Shown: positions 17,414 through 27,549, counted from the first letter of the stretch. The stretch is DNA of 64,000 nucleotides from DRPN01 sp964599235 (GCA_964599235.1 CAZRDX010000052.1:1-64000); one strand, 5' to 3'. Translations and numbers: made by a program. Notes: generated by a model not told the origin, from the letters alone.

Positions 17414-19633
17414 ATGAGAATGCACAGGAAGATAACATCGATGAGACTTGCCCAATGGTCCTTGCTGATGCTGCTGATGTTCGTGCCGGCTCTGCCGGCC
17501 GCGTCCCAGCCTTATCACGACCGGCCTTTCCTGCAGGATTTTGCCAGAAAATATCCTTTTGGCGATCGCAACTTCCCCAAATGGCAGCTTTTCCAGGTGG
17601 CTGCCGACCGCAACGGTCGCATCCAGGTGCGCTCCAGCAAATATCTGCTCAAGCCGGGCGGAAAATACCTTGTACGCGATGACCTTTATCCTTTTCTTAA
17701 TGATGTGAACATCCGCGCCCTCGGGAAATACCGCGACCAGTTCGTCTATCTCTCCGAGGGCTCCCTTTTCAGCAATGCCTGGGCCGGCAAGTTCTGGGTC
17801 GATCACGACCTGGAAGATGCTTCTGCTTTCTGTCTGGGGAACGATTTTGATTTTCTGCTGGCCTCCGACGGGCTGCTGGAATATTATCGCGACGGCCAAG
17901 CTGTCTGGAAAAAGGAGTGGGGCGAGCTGCTGCCTCTGGAGATGCTGTGGGACGACCGAGAGGGCCGCTTTCTTCTGCTGACGGATGACCGTCTTTACAC
18001 CTTCGATCCTGCGGCCATGAAGCTGAACGAGGTTCATCGCGGTGCTTCGCTCACCACGATGACGCTGATGAAAGGATCGCTGGTGCTGGGCAGCCGTCAC
18101 GGCTATTATCTTGTCGACCGTCACACCTTTCGTCAGACCCAGTCGCTGCAGGAAAGGCTGCCGTGGCCCGAGCTGACCAGGGTGCGTTACCTCCACGGCC
18201 GTCTCTGGTTCGGCTCCACGCGCGGCGCCTTCGTCCTGCGTGAGGATGGACAGTTCGACTACTATGCCTCGAAAAGATGGCTTGTCGACGACCGGGTGGT
18301 CGACCTCGCCGAAGGCCCCGGGCGCAGCATCCTGGTGCTCACCTCACGCGGGCTGAGCATCATCGATTTCAAACCCATGACGCTCGCCGAAAAAGCAGCC
18401 TATTTCGAGAAGGTGCAACGTCTGCGCCACATCCGTTACGGTTTCCAGTCACGGGCCAACCTGCGCATCCCCGGCGATCTCACCACTGCTTACATGGTCG
18501 ACTCCGACAACGACGGCCTGTGGACCTCGATGTACCTGGCCGGCGAGCTGTACCGCTATGCGGTGACCCGCTCGCCGGAGGCGCTGCAGAATGCCTACGA
18601 GGCTTTCGAGGCCATGGAACGTCTCACCGAGATCAGCGGCATCCCCGGCTTCCCCGCCCGTACCTATGAACGCGACGGCTACCAGTCGAGCGACCGCGAC
18701 CCCGAGATGCCCGAGGAGCAGAAGATCTGGCGACTCACTCCCGACGGCCGCTGGCGGTGGAAATCAACCACCAGCAGCGACGAATCGTGCGGCCACTTCT
18801 TCGTCTATGCTCTCTTCGCCGACATCGTCCCCGACAAGGAATGGCGCGACAGGGCCATCCACCAGATCAGGATCGAGACCGACCACATCATCAACCACGA
18901 CTGGTACCTGGTGACATGGAACGGCAAACCTACCCAGTGGGGACGCTGGAACCCCGAATATGTCAACAGCTTCCCCATCAACGTGGGCGACCGGCGTCTC
19001 AACTCCACCCTTATCATCGCCTTCCTACAGACCGCCTACCACTTCACCGGCGATGAGATCTACAAGGATAAAGCCTACGAGCTGATGGAACAGCACGGCT
19101 ACCTGGAGAACATCCTCCGGCCCGCCTCGGTGATCGGTTATGTGGAAGGCCAGCCGCTCAGCGACGGCTGGAACCATTCCGACGACGAAATGTACTTCCT
19201 CACCGCCCGGGCCCTGATCAAGTACGCCTTCACCGACGAACTTCGGAAAAAGTTCTTCGAGACCGTCAAAAGCCACTGGGAGCTCGAAAGACCGGAGAAA
19301 AACCCGCTCTGGAACTTCATCTATGCACAGGTGGGCGGCAAGGAGTACGACCTGGACAACAGCATCTGGTGGCTGAAGGAGTTCCCGCTCGACCTGGTGA
19401 GCTGGAACGTCGACAACACCTGGCGCAAGGACATCGACCTGCTGGAACCCAACTTCATGCGACGCACCACCAGGAAGGTGCTGCCACCCGACGAATGTCC
19501 CATGACCCTCCACAACAGCGCCTACGAGATCAAAGGCGGTGACGGCGGAAGACGCGAATACCCGCCCTACATCTACACCCTGCCTTACTGGCTGGGACGT
19601 TATATAGGAGCGATCACGGAAGAAGAAAAATAA
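17414..19633 (+). CDS. Secreted beta-propeller plus all-helical domain protein, unknown enzyme (copy 1)
   Basis: 739 aa with a signal peptide (about 1-32). Residues about 35-330 consist of short repeats resembling the regulator-propeller sensors of Bacteroidota hybrid histidine kinases (for example RYLHGRLWFGSTRGAFVLRED). There is no kinase. A linker helix with MTLAEKAAYFEKV leads to a C-terminal ~390-residue region predicted to be an (alpha/alpha) toroid. Motifs shared with the protein at 24071 are DNDGLWTSMYLAGELYRYAV, DGRWRWKSTTSSDE.CGH and WGRWNP. Toroids of this look are common in glycosidases, lyases and epimerases, with acidic residues such as those in SSDE as catalytic candidates. I do not recognise the family. 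The first gene of the following group starts 71 bp on. Confidence 0.78.
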   Translation: MRMHRKITSMRLAQWSLLMLLMFVPALPAASQPYHDRPFLQDFARKYPFGDRNFPKWQLFQVAADRNGRIQVRSSKYLLKPGGKYLVRDDLYPFLNDVNIRALGKYRDQFVYLSEGSLFSNAWAGKFWVDHDLEDASAFCLGNDFDFLLASDGLLEYYRDGQAVWKKEWGELLPLEMLWDDREGRFLLLTDDRLYTFDPAAMKLNEVHRGASLTTMTLMKGSLVLGSRHGYYLVDRHTFRQTQSLQERLPWPELTRVRYLHGRLWFGSTRGAFVLREDGQFDYYASKRWLVDDRVVDLAEGPGRSILVLTSRGLSIIDFKPMTLAEKAAYFEKVQRLRHIRYGFQSRANLRIPGDLTTAYMVDSDNDGLWTSMYLAGELYRYAVTRSPEALQNAYEAFEAMERLTEISGIPGFPARTYERDGYQSSDRDPEMPEEQKIWRLTPDGRWRWKSTTSSDESCGHFFVYALFADIVPDKEWRDRAIHQIRIETDHIINHDWYLVTWNGKPTQWGRWNPEYVNSFPINVGDRRLNSTLIIAFLQTAYHFTGDEIYKDKAYELMEQHGYLENILRPASVIGYVEGQPLSDGWNHSDDEMYFLTARALIKYAFTDELRKKFFETVKSHWELERPEKNPLWNFIYAQVGGKEYDLDNSIWWLKEFPLDLVSWNVDNTWRKDIDLLEPNFMRRTTRKVLPPDECPMTLHNSAYEIKGGDGGRREYPPYIYTLPYWLGRYIGAITEEEK

Positions 19634-19704
19634 CCGCAGCATATGCTACAGACCACCTGTCTCCCGCCATTGCCAGGCCGGAGAGATCAAAAAACAGAGA
19701 AACC

Positions 19705-21090
19705 ATGAGAAAGATCCTGTCCCTTTTCCCTCTTCTTCTTGTCTCCTGCACCACGGGTACGCAACAGAAAAACCTTCATATCATCCTCCTTCCCATGGAA
19801 GAAAAACAGATCACCTTCACCACGCACAACCATGTACTGGACAACAACGACAACTTCTCCTCCGACGATCTTTTTCTCTGTTACGACACCCGTGGGACGG
19901 TGTATAACGAGGACATAGGCAACTGCCAGAGTATCGAGAAGGTGAACATCGCCACGGGTGAGGAGACGGTGTTGTGGGATCCTCCTTCGATCACGGGCGA
20001 CCGGGCTGCGCCGGGCGTGGGGGCGGTCTCGTACCATCCTTACGAGGACAAGGTGATCTTCATCCACGGGCCCAACATCAACGAGGTGAAGGAGCGGGGT
20101 TACTACGGCAAAACCAACCGCACGGCGCTGGAGGTGGCTGCCGACGGCAGCAGGAGGCACAACCTGGTGGAGATGCGGGACGTGACCCACAACCCCACCC
20201 CTCCCGGTGCCCACCGCGGCGGCACCCACCGCCATGAATACTGCCGCGACGGCAGCCGCATCGGCTTCACCTACGACGATTTCCTCGTGCGCAACATCGA
20301 CAGGACCATCGGATACATGGAGGCCAACCCCGCCACGCCAGCGGGATACACAAAGTTTTTCGCCGTGATCCTCCGTCCTGCCGAAAAGGGGAAAGCCCGT
20401 CCCGGTGAGATCGAGAAAGCTTACGGCGACTCGTGGGTCGACAGTGCCGGCACCATGCGTGCTTTCATCGGCAAGGTACGCCGTGAGAAGGGAGGTTACG
20501 ACGAGGACCTCTTCGTTGCCGACATCCCGAAGGAGGTGGACATCACCACCGCCTTCCCCGGCACGCGGGACACCTATCCTGCTCCCCCTGAGGGCATCGT
20601 CATCCGGCGTCTCACGCGGGGCTTGCATGTGAGCGGCATTGTCCGGGGCTCCTGCGACGGCACACGCATCGCCTTTGCCGCCGCCGACCGTGCCGGCATC
20701 CCACAGCTCTTCGTCATCCGTGCCGACGGCAGCCAGCGACAACCTCGTCAGGTGACCCGTCTCACCCATCCCGTCGAGGCCCTGCGGTGGCATCCCTCCG
20801 GCAGGTGGATCCTCTTTCTCAGCGACGGGCACCTGATGGCTGCCTGGGTGGGCCGGGAACAACACCCCTACGGCACACTGGTGCAACTCACCCGCGAGAA
20901 AAAAGAACGGCAACAGCTTGTCCTCTCCCACGACGGTACCCTCGCCGCCTATGACCTCCCCACCCCCACCCGCAACGAAAAAAACGAGGTGGTGAAAGAT
21001 GCCTCAGGCCACGACTTCCGCCAGATCTGGGTGATGAGGATCGACTGGGAAAAGGTGAAAGCAGCCCTGCCTAATGAAAAGAAACGATGA
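19705..21090 (+). CDS. DUF3748 / TolB-like beta-propeller lipoprotein
   Basis: 461 aa. The leader MRKILSLFPLLLVSC is a lipoprotein signal. The body matches the DUF3748 family (YidR-like), recognisable from CYDTRGTVYNEDIGNC, VSYHPYEDKVIFIHGP and the TolB-type blades DGTRIAFAAADRAGIPQLFV and HPSGRWILFLSDG. A propeller of this kind could be a binding protein or an enzyme; the family is uncharacterised as far as I know. The C-terminal WVMRIDW closes the last blade. The stop overlaps the start of the GH92 gene downstream (ATGA), so the two are translationally coupled. The 71-bp gap upstream contains no hairpin followed by a T run. Confidence 0.85.
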   Translation: MRKILSLFPLLLVSCTTGTQQKNLHIILLPMEEKQITFTTHNHVLDNNDNFSSDDLFLCYDTRGTVYNEDIGNCQSIEKVNIATGEETVLWDPPSITGDRAAPGVGAVSYHPYEDKVIFIHGPNINEVKERGYYGKTNRTALEVAADGSRRHNLVEMRDVTHNPTPPGAHRGGTHRHEYCRDGSRIGFTYDDFLVRNIDRTIGYMEANPATPAGYTKFFAVILRPAEKGKARPGEIEKAYGDSWVDSAGTMRAFIGKVRREKGGYDEDLFVADIPKEVDITTAFPGTRDTYPAPPEGIVIRRLTRGLHVSGIVRGSCDGTRIAFAAADRAGIPQLFVIRADGSQRQPRQVTRLTHPVEALRWHPSGRWILFLSDGHLMAAWVGREQHPYGTLVQLTREKKERQQLVLSHDGTLAAYDLPTPTRNEKNEVVKDASGHDFRQIWVMRIDWEKVKAALPNEKKR

Positions 21091-24053
21091 ACAACCTCCA
21101 AAAGATTACGAGCATGTCCAGGATCCTTCCCCTACCCCTGCTCCTTTCGGCTCTCTTCCTTTCATGTCATCATCAGAAGGACGAGGGTCCGCTCACCGCC
21201 TACGTCGATCCTATGATCGGCACGGGTTTTCACGGTCACACCTTCCCAGGTGCTGTCCGGCCCTACGGCATGGTGCAGGTGAGTCCCGACACCCGTCTCA
21301 ACGAGTGGGACAACTGTTCGGGCTATCACTACTCCAACCCCACGATCATGGGGTTCACCCACACCCACTTCAGCGGCACGGGCGGCGGCGGCGGCTCCGA
21401 CATCCTCTTCATGCCCGACACGGGACGGGAGAAGTTCGAGGCAGGACCTGAGAATGAGCCTCTCAAGGGGTATCGTTCGGTTTATTCTCACGCTCATGAA
21501 GATGCCGAGGCAGGTTACTACCGGGTACTGCTCGATGACAACCACATCACCGTCGAGCTCACCGCCACACCCCGTTGTGCTTTCCATCGTTACACCTATC
21601 CTGCCGGTGACGACGGCTGGGTGATCCTCGACCTGGAGCACGGCAACGAGGACCAGCCCGACAGTCTCTTCCTCGACACCACGTCCCTGATGACCGCAGC
21701 CCGTGAGCTCTCCGGCTACCGTGCCGCCTCAGGCGGCCTCGACGGACCCAAGGTCTGGTATTTCGTCGCCCGTTTCAGCAAACCGGTGAAGCATCTCTCC
21801 GTCATCTCTGCGGATGGTTCCGGACATCCCCCCAAAAGGCTGAAGGCCATCCTGCATTTCGATGTCAGCGACGCCCAGCCGCTGCTGCTCAAGGTGGCGC
21901 TCTCCCCCGTCAGCATCGAAGGGGCCCGCCGTAACCTCGAACAGGAGATCCCGGGGTGGGACTTCGGGAAGGTACGTTCCCAGGCCCGTCGGGCCTGGGA
22001 AGAGGAGCTGGGCAAGATCACCATTCATGGCGCCACGCGCCGCCAGATGCGCACCTTCTACACCGCCATGTATCACAGCTTCATCCATCCCAGCCTCTAC
22101 AGCGACGTCGACGGCCGTTATCTCAGCAGCAACGGCAGGATGTACCATGCCGCAGACTTCACCAACTACACCAACTTTTCTCTCTGGGACACCTGGCGTG
22201 CCCTCCATCCTCTGCAGACGATCATCAACCGCCGGCGTACGCTCGACTTCATCCGCACCTTCCTCGAGCGGTACGAACATTCGGGCAACATGCCCATCAT
22301 GGAGTTCTCCGGCAACGAACGTTATGCGATGATCGGCTACCATTCGCTGCCTGTGGTGGCCGATGCCTGGGCCAAGGGCATCCGCGGCTATGACTGCGAC
22401 GAAGCCCTTCGTGCCATGATCCACCTGGCCAACAGCCCCCGCGCAGGAAAAAAATACTATCTCTCCTACGGCTTCATCCCGTACGATCTGGCTGCCCAGT
22501 CGGTATCACGCACGCTGGAGTACGCCTACGACGACTGGTGCATCACACGCCTGGCCGAAGACCATGACAGCGCCGCCTTCTCCCTCTTCAACCAGCGGGG
22601 CCAGTTCTACCGCAACCTCTTCAAGGAAGATGTGAAGTTCATGGTGCCCCGGAGCAGTGAATACACCTGGCTGGAGGATTTCAATCCCGGCGAGAGCTCG
22701 TCGAACTACACCGAGGCCAATGCCTGGCAGTACACGCCCAGTGTCTTCCAGGACATCTACGGCCTGATCGGCCTGATGGGCGGCGACAGTGCCTTCGTCG
22801 ACTGGCTCGACCGTCTCTTCACCACACCTGTGGACACCCAAGTGATGAAGGTGATCGATGCTTCGGGACAGATCGGCCAGTATGCCCATGGCAACGAGCC
22901 GAGCCACCACATCGCCTACCTCTACGACTATGCCGGGGCGCCGTGGAAAACGCAAGCACGTGTGCGGCAGATCCTCACGGAGCTGTACGACGACACTCCC
23001 GCAGGCATCAGCGGCAACGACGACGCCGGCCAGATGTCGGCATGGTACGTGCTCAGCTCCCTGGGCCTGTATGCCGTGACGCCCGGACTCGACTATTTCA
23101 CTCTGGGCGTGCCTCTCTTCGACCGGGCGGAGATCCATCTGGAGAACGGCAAGACCTTCGTGATCCGTGCCGAGCACAATGCCCCCGATCATCCTTATGT
23201 GCAGGAAGTCACCCTCAACGGCCGGCCCTGGCCGTATGTTTACCTCCCGGCGGATAAGATCCTTGAGGGGGGTGAGCTGGTCTTCACGCTGGGCCCCCGC
23301 CCCGACAAGAGCCGGGGCACAGCCCCCGCCTACCGCCCGCCGCTGCCGCATTATGAGGCGATACCTTTGCCGGTGATCACCTTCCCCAGCCGCATTTTCC
23401 TCGACCGCACGCAGGTAAGGCTCTCCTGTCCTGCTCCGGGAGCCGTGATCCGCTACACCCTCGACGGCCGCGAGCCCGACGAACGGTCGCCCCGGTACAC
23501 CTCGCCACTGACCATCACCCGCAGCCTCACCCTGCGCGCCCGCTGCTACCTGCCGGGACGGGGAGGCGGCTATGCCGTGGCCCAGACCTTCCGCAAAGCC
23601 ACCCTCACACCCCCCACCACCCTCCGGCAACCCCGGCCGGGCCTGCGTTATACCTACCGCGAAGGACTGATCAGCTCCACTGCCGAACTCGACAAATACC
23701 CCGTCAGGAACCGGGGGATCATCGCCACCTTCAACGTCGACTCGATCCGTGACCAGCGTCCTTTCAGTTACCGCTTCACGGGCTACCTCCAGGCACCCCT
23801 CGACGGACTCTACCGCTTCTACCTCGAATCGAACGACGGGGCCGTCCTCTATCTCGACGGGGAAAAGATCATCGACAACGACGGTGGTCATCCCGCCCAG
23901 GCCCTGCTGACAAGCGTGGGACTGAAAAAAGGATACCACACCATCCGGGTCGACTATTTCCAGCTGGGACGCGCCAAGAAACTGGTAGTGAAATGGCAAC
24001 CGCCCGGCCGGAACGAAATGGAAGAGATCCCGGCCCGGGCTCTATGGCACTGA
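21087..24053 (+). CDS. GH92 alpha-mannosidase with chitobiase-C and PA14 tail (copy 2)
   Basis: 988 aa. The start at 21087 overlaps the preceding stop by ATGA. A second ATG at 21114 would also give a good lipoprotein signal ending in LFLSC. GH92 markers are MIGTGFHGHTFPGAVRPYGM and GNDDAGQMSAWY (Asn644-). The tail repeats the architecture of the first GH92: a chitobiase C-terminal-like domain (about 23370-23600, AVIRYTLDGREPD) then PA14 (about 23640-24050, FYLESNDGAVLYLDG). It differs substantially in sequence from the copy at 9812, so it is not a recent duplication. The two probably remove different alpha-mannosyl linkages. Predicted lipid-anchored. Confidence 0.92.
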   Translation: MNNLQKITSMSRILPLPLLLSALFLSCHHQKDEGPLTAYVDPMIGTGFHGHTFPGAVRPYGMVQVSPDTRLNEWDNCSGYHYSNPTIMGFTHTHFSGTGGGGGSDILFMPDTGREKFEAGPENEPLKGYRSVYSHAHEDAEAGYYRVLLDDNHITVELTATPRCAFHRYTYPAGDDGWVILDLEHGNEDQPDSLFLDTTSLMTAARELSGYRAASGGLDGPKVWYFVARFSKPVKHLSVISADGSGHPPKRLKAILHFDVSDAQPLLLKVALSPVSIEGARRNLEQEIPGWDFGKVRSQARRAWEEELGKITIHGATRRQMRTFYTAMYHSFIHPSLYSDVDGRYLSSNGRMYHAADFTNYTNFSLWDTWRALHPLQTIINRRRTLDFIRTFLERYEHSGNMPIMEFSGNERYAMIGYHSLPVVADAWAKGIRGYDCDEALRAMIHLANSPRAGKKYYLSYGFIPYDLAAQSVSRTLEYAYDDWCITRLAEDHDSAAFSLFNQRGQFYRNLFKEDVKFMVPRSSEYTWLEDFNPGESSSNYTEANAWQYTPSVFQDIYGLIGLMGGDSAFVDWLDRLFTTPVDTQVMKVIDASGQIGQYAHGNEPSHHIAYLYDYAGAPWKTQARVRQILTELYDDTPAGISGNDDAGQMSAWYVLSSLGLYAVTPGLDYFTLGVPLFDRAEIHLENGKTFVIRAEHNAPDHPYVQEVTLNGRPWPYVYLPADKILEGGELVFTLGPRPDKSRGTAPAYRPPLPHYEAIPLPVITFPSRIFLDRTQVRLSCPAPGAVIRYTLDGREPDERSPRYTSPLTITRSLTLRARCYLPGRGGGYAVAQTFRKATLTPPTTLRQPRPGLRYTYREGLISSTAELDKYPVRNRGIIATFNVDSIRDQRPFSYRFTGYLQAPLDGLYRFYLESNDGAVLYLDGEKIIDNDGGHPAQALLTSVGLKKGYHTIRVDYFQLGRAKKLVVKWQPPGRNEMEEIPARALWH

Positions 24054-24070
24054 CTGCAAAAACAAAAAGA

Positions 24071-26287
24071 ATGAGAAATTTCTTCCTGCTTTTCCTGATG
24101 ACCCTTTCCCTCGTCTTACGGGGAGGTATTCCCGATGAGCCTTTCTGGCAGGAGTATCATGTCCCTTATCCTCTGGCGGGGGATGCTGCCGACGTACGTG
24201 CGGTGGCCGTGACACCGGGCGATGTGGTGTGGGCCGGCACACGGGCCGGGCTTTTTTACCTCGACACCGTCAAGCATCAGTGGGAGGCTGCCCTCCCGCC
24301 GCAGGAGCAGGGTCCCGTTTTCGATCTCTTCGTTGACAAGGAGGGCACGCTCTGGGCGGCATCCTGGAACGGTCTCTATGCTTTCCATGGCCTCCAACGT
24401 GAGAAGGTCGAGGAGGTGGAGGGTCCGGTGAGTGTGGTCGGCAGTGCCGGCAACCATCTGCTGGTGACGGGTCCTGCCGGCATGTGGCGCCGTGACGGCC
24501 TCAAATGGAAGCCAGGGGAGATGCCTTTCTCGCGTGAGGACCGTTGTCTCTTCGATGACGGAAAAGGAGGCTTTTACCTGGCCACCGGCCGGGGCTTATG
24601 GCATCAAAAGGGCGACGGCACCCTGCGTCATCTCTGGCAGCCCTCCCATCTCCTCAGCGACAACGTGTACGCCGTGGCCCGGGGAAAGAACAAGGAGATC
24701 TGGGCAGGAGGACTGGGAGGGATCACCCTTCTCACCGCCGCCAAGGACACCCGTCTCTCGACGATCGAGGCTGCCGAGGGGCTTCCCGACATCCATGTGC
24801 GATGCATCCGTCGTTCACCGGCGGGTGTGATGTGGGTAGGCACCGACAGGGGGGTGGTGCGTTTCCTGGGCACCCGCCATTCGCTGCGTCACAGCCGCCG
24901 ATGGCTCCTCGACGACCGTGTGCGCGACATCGCCTTCGACAGCCGCGGCAACGCCTGGATCGCCACGGCAGCCGGTGTCAGCGCCATCAAGAAAAAACAG
25001 ATGACCCTCGCAGAAAAAGCGGAATACTATCACCGTCTTCTGATGCGGCGGCACGTACGTGACCCCTGGCTCGTGGAAAAATGCCGTCTCCTGGTTCCCG
25101 GTGACACCGCCCGCTGGGAGCCTATGGACGACGATAACGACGGCCAGTACACCGCCATGTACCTGGCCATGGAGAGCTACCGCTATGCGGTCACGCACGA
25201 CCCCCAGGCCCGCGAGAACGCCGTGCGGGCCTTCCACGCCCTGTGTTTCCTGCAGCAGGTCACCGGCACCGACGGCTTTGTGGCGCGGACCGTCATCCCC
25301 GCCACATGGAAAAGGATGGCCGACCCCAACGAGAGGATCAGCGACAGAGCCTTCGCCGACCGTCTGGTCCGCAACCCCCGCGACAAAAAGGTGGAGAAAC
25401 ACTGGAGACCCTCCGCCGACGGCAGATGGCTGTGGAAAGGAGACACCAGCAGCGATGAGATCACGGGACACATGTACGGCTATACGGTCTTCTGGGAGCT
25501 GATCGCCCGCCACGACACCATCCTGCACCGCGAGGTACGCGACCAGGTCACCCGCATCGTCGACTACATCATCACAGGAGGATATGTCCTGAAAGACCTC
25601 GACGGCACCCATACCAAATGGGGCGTGTGGGATCCTGCCCACCTCAACCATGACCCCGAGTGGGCACCGGAGCGGGGGATCAATTCACTGGAGATCCTCT
25701 CCTACCTTACACTGGCCTACCAGGTGAGCGGCCACGAACGGTACCGGAAAGAATACCGCCGGCTCATCGACGAGCATCATTATGCCCAGAACGCTTTGCA
25801 TGCCAAGACGGTGATGCCGGGATGGCGTACCTACATCGACGACGAACTGGTGGCCCTGGCCTACCCTGCCCTGATGCTGTATGAAAAAGATCCCGTTCTG
25901 ATCGACCTCTACAAAAAGAGCATGGACAACTGGTATGCTGCCTGCCGCAACGACGACAGTCCTTTTTATTATTTCACCTACAATGCTTTCCGCGGAAAAG
26001 AGTCCCGTCTGGAGCGCGGCGTGCTTTTCCTGCGGGACAATCCGCTCGACCTGGTGCGGTGGCGTGTCGACAACAGCCGGCGTGAGGATCTAACCCTCAC
26101 CCACAAGCCCATCCTCGAGGACACGGAGACCAGCCGGCTGGTGCCACCCAGTGAGCGGGGGATCATGCGGTGGGACAAGAACCCCTGGGCGGCCGTCCAG
26201 GGTGACGGCGGCCACACCGAGGCCAGCCCCACCTTCTGGCTTCTGCCCTACTGGATGGGCAGATATTACGGTTACATCAATGAATGA
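24071..26287 (+). CDS. Secreted beta-propeller plus all-helical domain protein, unknown enzyme (copy 2)
   Basis: 738 aa from ATG 24071, giving a signal peptide of about 20 residues; in-frame upstream ATGs lie within or near the end of the previous gene. The N-terminal ~310 residues are regulator-propeller-like blades (VWAGTRAGLFYLDT, LWAASWNGLYAFHG, IWAGGLGGITLLT, MWVGTDRGVVRF). A linker helix MTLAEKAEYYHRL leads to a helical C-terminal domain of about 400 residues with DNDGQYTAMYLAMESYRYAV, DGRWLWKGDTSSDEITGH and TKWGVWDP, all shared with the protein at 17414. The same order of domains in two diverged copies argues for a real fused enzyme family rather than a chance fusion. Substrate unknown. 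The next gene overlaps by 4 bp. Confidence 0.78.
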   Translation: MRNFFLLFLMTLSLVLRGGIPDEPFWQEYHVPYPLAGDAADVRAVAVTPGDVVWAGTRAGLFYLDTVKHQWEAALPPQEQGPVFDLFVDKEGTLWAASWNGLYAFHGLQREKVEEVEGPVSVVGSAGNHLLVTGPAGMWRRDGLKWKPGEMPFSREDRCLFDDGKGGFYLATGRGLWHQKGDGTLRHLWQPSHLLSDNVYAVARGKNKEIWAGGLGGITLLTAAKDTRLSTIEAAEGLPDIHVRCIRRSPAGVMWVGTDRGVVRFLGTRHSLRHSRRWLLDDRVRDIAFDSRGNAWIATAAGVSAIKKKQMTLAEKAEYYHRLLMRRHVRDPWLVEKCRLLVPGDTARWEPMDDDNDGQYTAMYLAMESYRYAVTHDPQARENAVRAFHALCFLQQVTGTDGFVARTVIPATWKRMADPNERISDRAFADRLVRNPRDKKVEKHWRPSADGRWLWKGDTSSDEITGHMYGYTVFWELIARHDTILHREVRDQVTRIVDYIITGGYVLKDLDGTHTKWGVWDPAHLNHDPEWAPERGINSLEILSYLTLAYQVSGHERYRKEYRRLIDEHHYAQNALHAKTVMPGWRTYIDDELVALAYPALMLYEKDPVLIDLYKKSMDNWYAACRNDDSPFYYFTYNAFRGKESRLERGVLFLRDNPLDLVRWRVDNSRREDLTLTHKPILEDTETSRLVPPSERGIMRWDKNPWAAVQGDGGHTEASPTFWLLPYWMGRYYGYINE

Positions 26288-27549
26288 ACGATCTCATGAA
26301 GAACCGGTCAACCATGCCCGTGAAGCGTAACAAGCTTTTCACAGCCCTCTCGGCCGTGGGACCCGGTCTGTTCCTTATCGGCTACAACATCGGCACGGGC
26401 AGTGTCACCACCATGGCCAAGGTAGGTGCGGAATACGGCATGGCCCTCACCTGGGCCCTGGCACTCTCCGCACTCTTCACCTTCGTGCTGATGGTGGCAT
26501 ACGGCAAGATGACCCTCACCACAGGCCACACCGCTCTTTACAACATCCGTCATCATATCCCCGGCGGAACGCTGCTGGCCCTCTACATCATGGCCGCACT
26601 GATCATCGGAGAGCTTTTCTCTCTGGTAGGGATCATGGGCATCGTCAGCGAACTGCTCAGCGAGGGAAGCCGTCTGATCGGCGGCGGTCTGTCTCCTTTT
26701 CTGATCACCCTCCTCCTCACGGCAGGGCTTTATCTCCTGCTCTGGTACGGACACTACCGGTCGTTCGAAAAAGTGCTCATCTTCTTTGTCATCCTCATGG
26801 CTCTCTCTTTCATGGTGGTCTTTTTTCTCGTTCATCCCGATCTTTCAGCCATAGTCCGGGGGATGATCCCTTCCCTGCCTCAGGGGAAAGGCTCTTTTGC
26901 ACTGGTGGCTGCCATCGCCGGCACCACCTGTTCGGCAGCGGTTTTCATCATGCGCAGCACCGTGGTGGCTGAAAAAGGATGGGGACCCGATGATCTGGAA
27001 AAGGAGAAGAAGGATGCAGCCGTTTCGGCCACCACCATGTTCCTCCTCAGCTTCATCATCATGGCGGTAGCGGCAGGCACGTTGCATGTCAGGGGGTTAC
27101 GGATGGAGAACACCAGGGAGCTGATCGTTCTTTTGGAGCCCCTGGGCGGCCGCGTCGCCGCCTTCATCCTCATCCTGGGCATCGCCGGCGCCGGTCTCTC
27201 CACCATCTTTCCCATCATCCTCATCGCCCCCTGGCTTATCAGCGACTTCACCGGCCGGGAACGCAACATACGTTCCCCCCTGTACCGGCTGCTGGGGCTG
27301 GCAGGTCTTCTCTTCGGCTTCGGCTCGCTCCTCGTCGAGGCCACCCCGCCGGTCATCATGGTCTTCTCTCAGGCCTTCCAGGCGCTGATCCTGCCCGCTG
27401 TGAGCATCCCTGTGCTCTTCCTCCTCAACGACCGACGCCTGAACCACCGCCCCGGCATCATGCTCAATATCGGGACAGGAGCCGTGGTCCTTTTCAGCCT
27501 TCTGACCAGTTATTTTGCCGTTGTTTCCTTGTTCATACCCAAGAGCTAA
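26284..27549 (+). CDS. Nramp-fold membrane transporter lacking the metal-binding motifs
   Basis: 421 aa with about 11 transmembrane helices. The start overlaps the preceding stop (ATGA). The family is recognised by GPGLFLIGYN and VGAEYGMALTW in TM1 and by overall layout. In classical Nramp proteins TM1 carries DPGN and TM6 carries MPH, which bind Mn2+ or Fe2+. Here TM1 reads GYNIGTGS (residues 33-40) and TM6 reads GTTCSAAVF (about 215-224), so the Asp, Asn, Met and His positions are all replaced. Classical divalent-metal transport is therefore unlikely. It sits between the unknown propeller protein and NagB and may import a sugar derivative or another ion. That role is inferred from context. 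Confidence 0.8.
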   Translation: MNDLMKNRSTMPVKRNKLFTALSAVGPGLFLIGYNIGTGSVTTMAKVGAEYGMALTWALALSALFTFVLMVAYGKMTLTTGHTALYNIRHHIPGGTLLALYIMAALIIGELFSLVGIMGIVSELLSEGSRLIGGGLSPFLITLLLTAGLYLLLWYGHYRSFEKVLIFFVILMALSFMVVFFLVHPDLSAIVRGMIPSLPQGKGSFALVAAIAGTTCSAAVFIMRSTVVAEKGWGPDDLEKEKKDAAVSATTMFLLSFIIMAVAAGTLHVRGLRMENTRELIVLLEPLGGRVAAFILILGIAGAGLSTIFPIILIAPWLISDFTGRERNIRSPLYRLLGLAGLLFGFGSLLVEATPPVIMVFSQAFQALILPAVSIPVLFLLNDRRLNHRPGIMLNIGTGAVVLFSLLTSYFAVVSLFIPKS

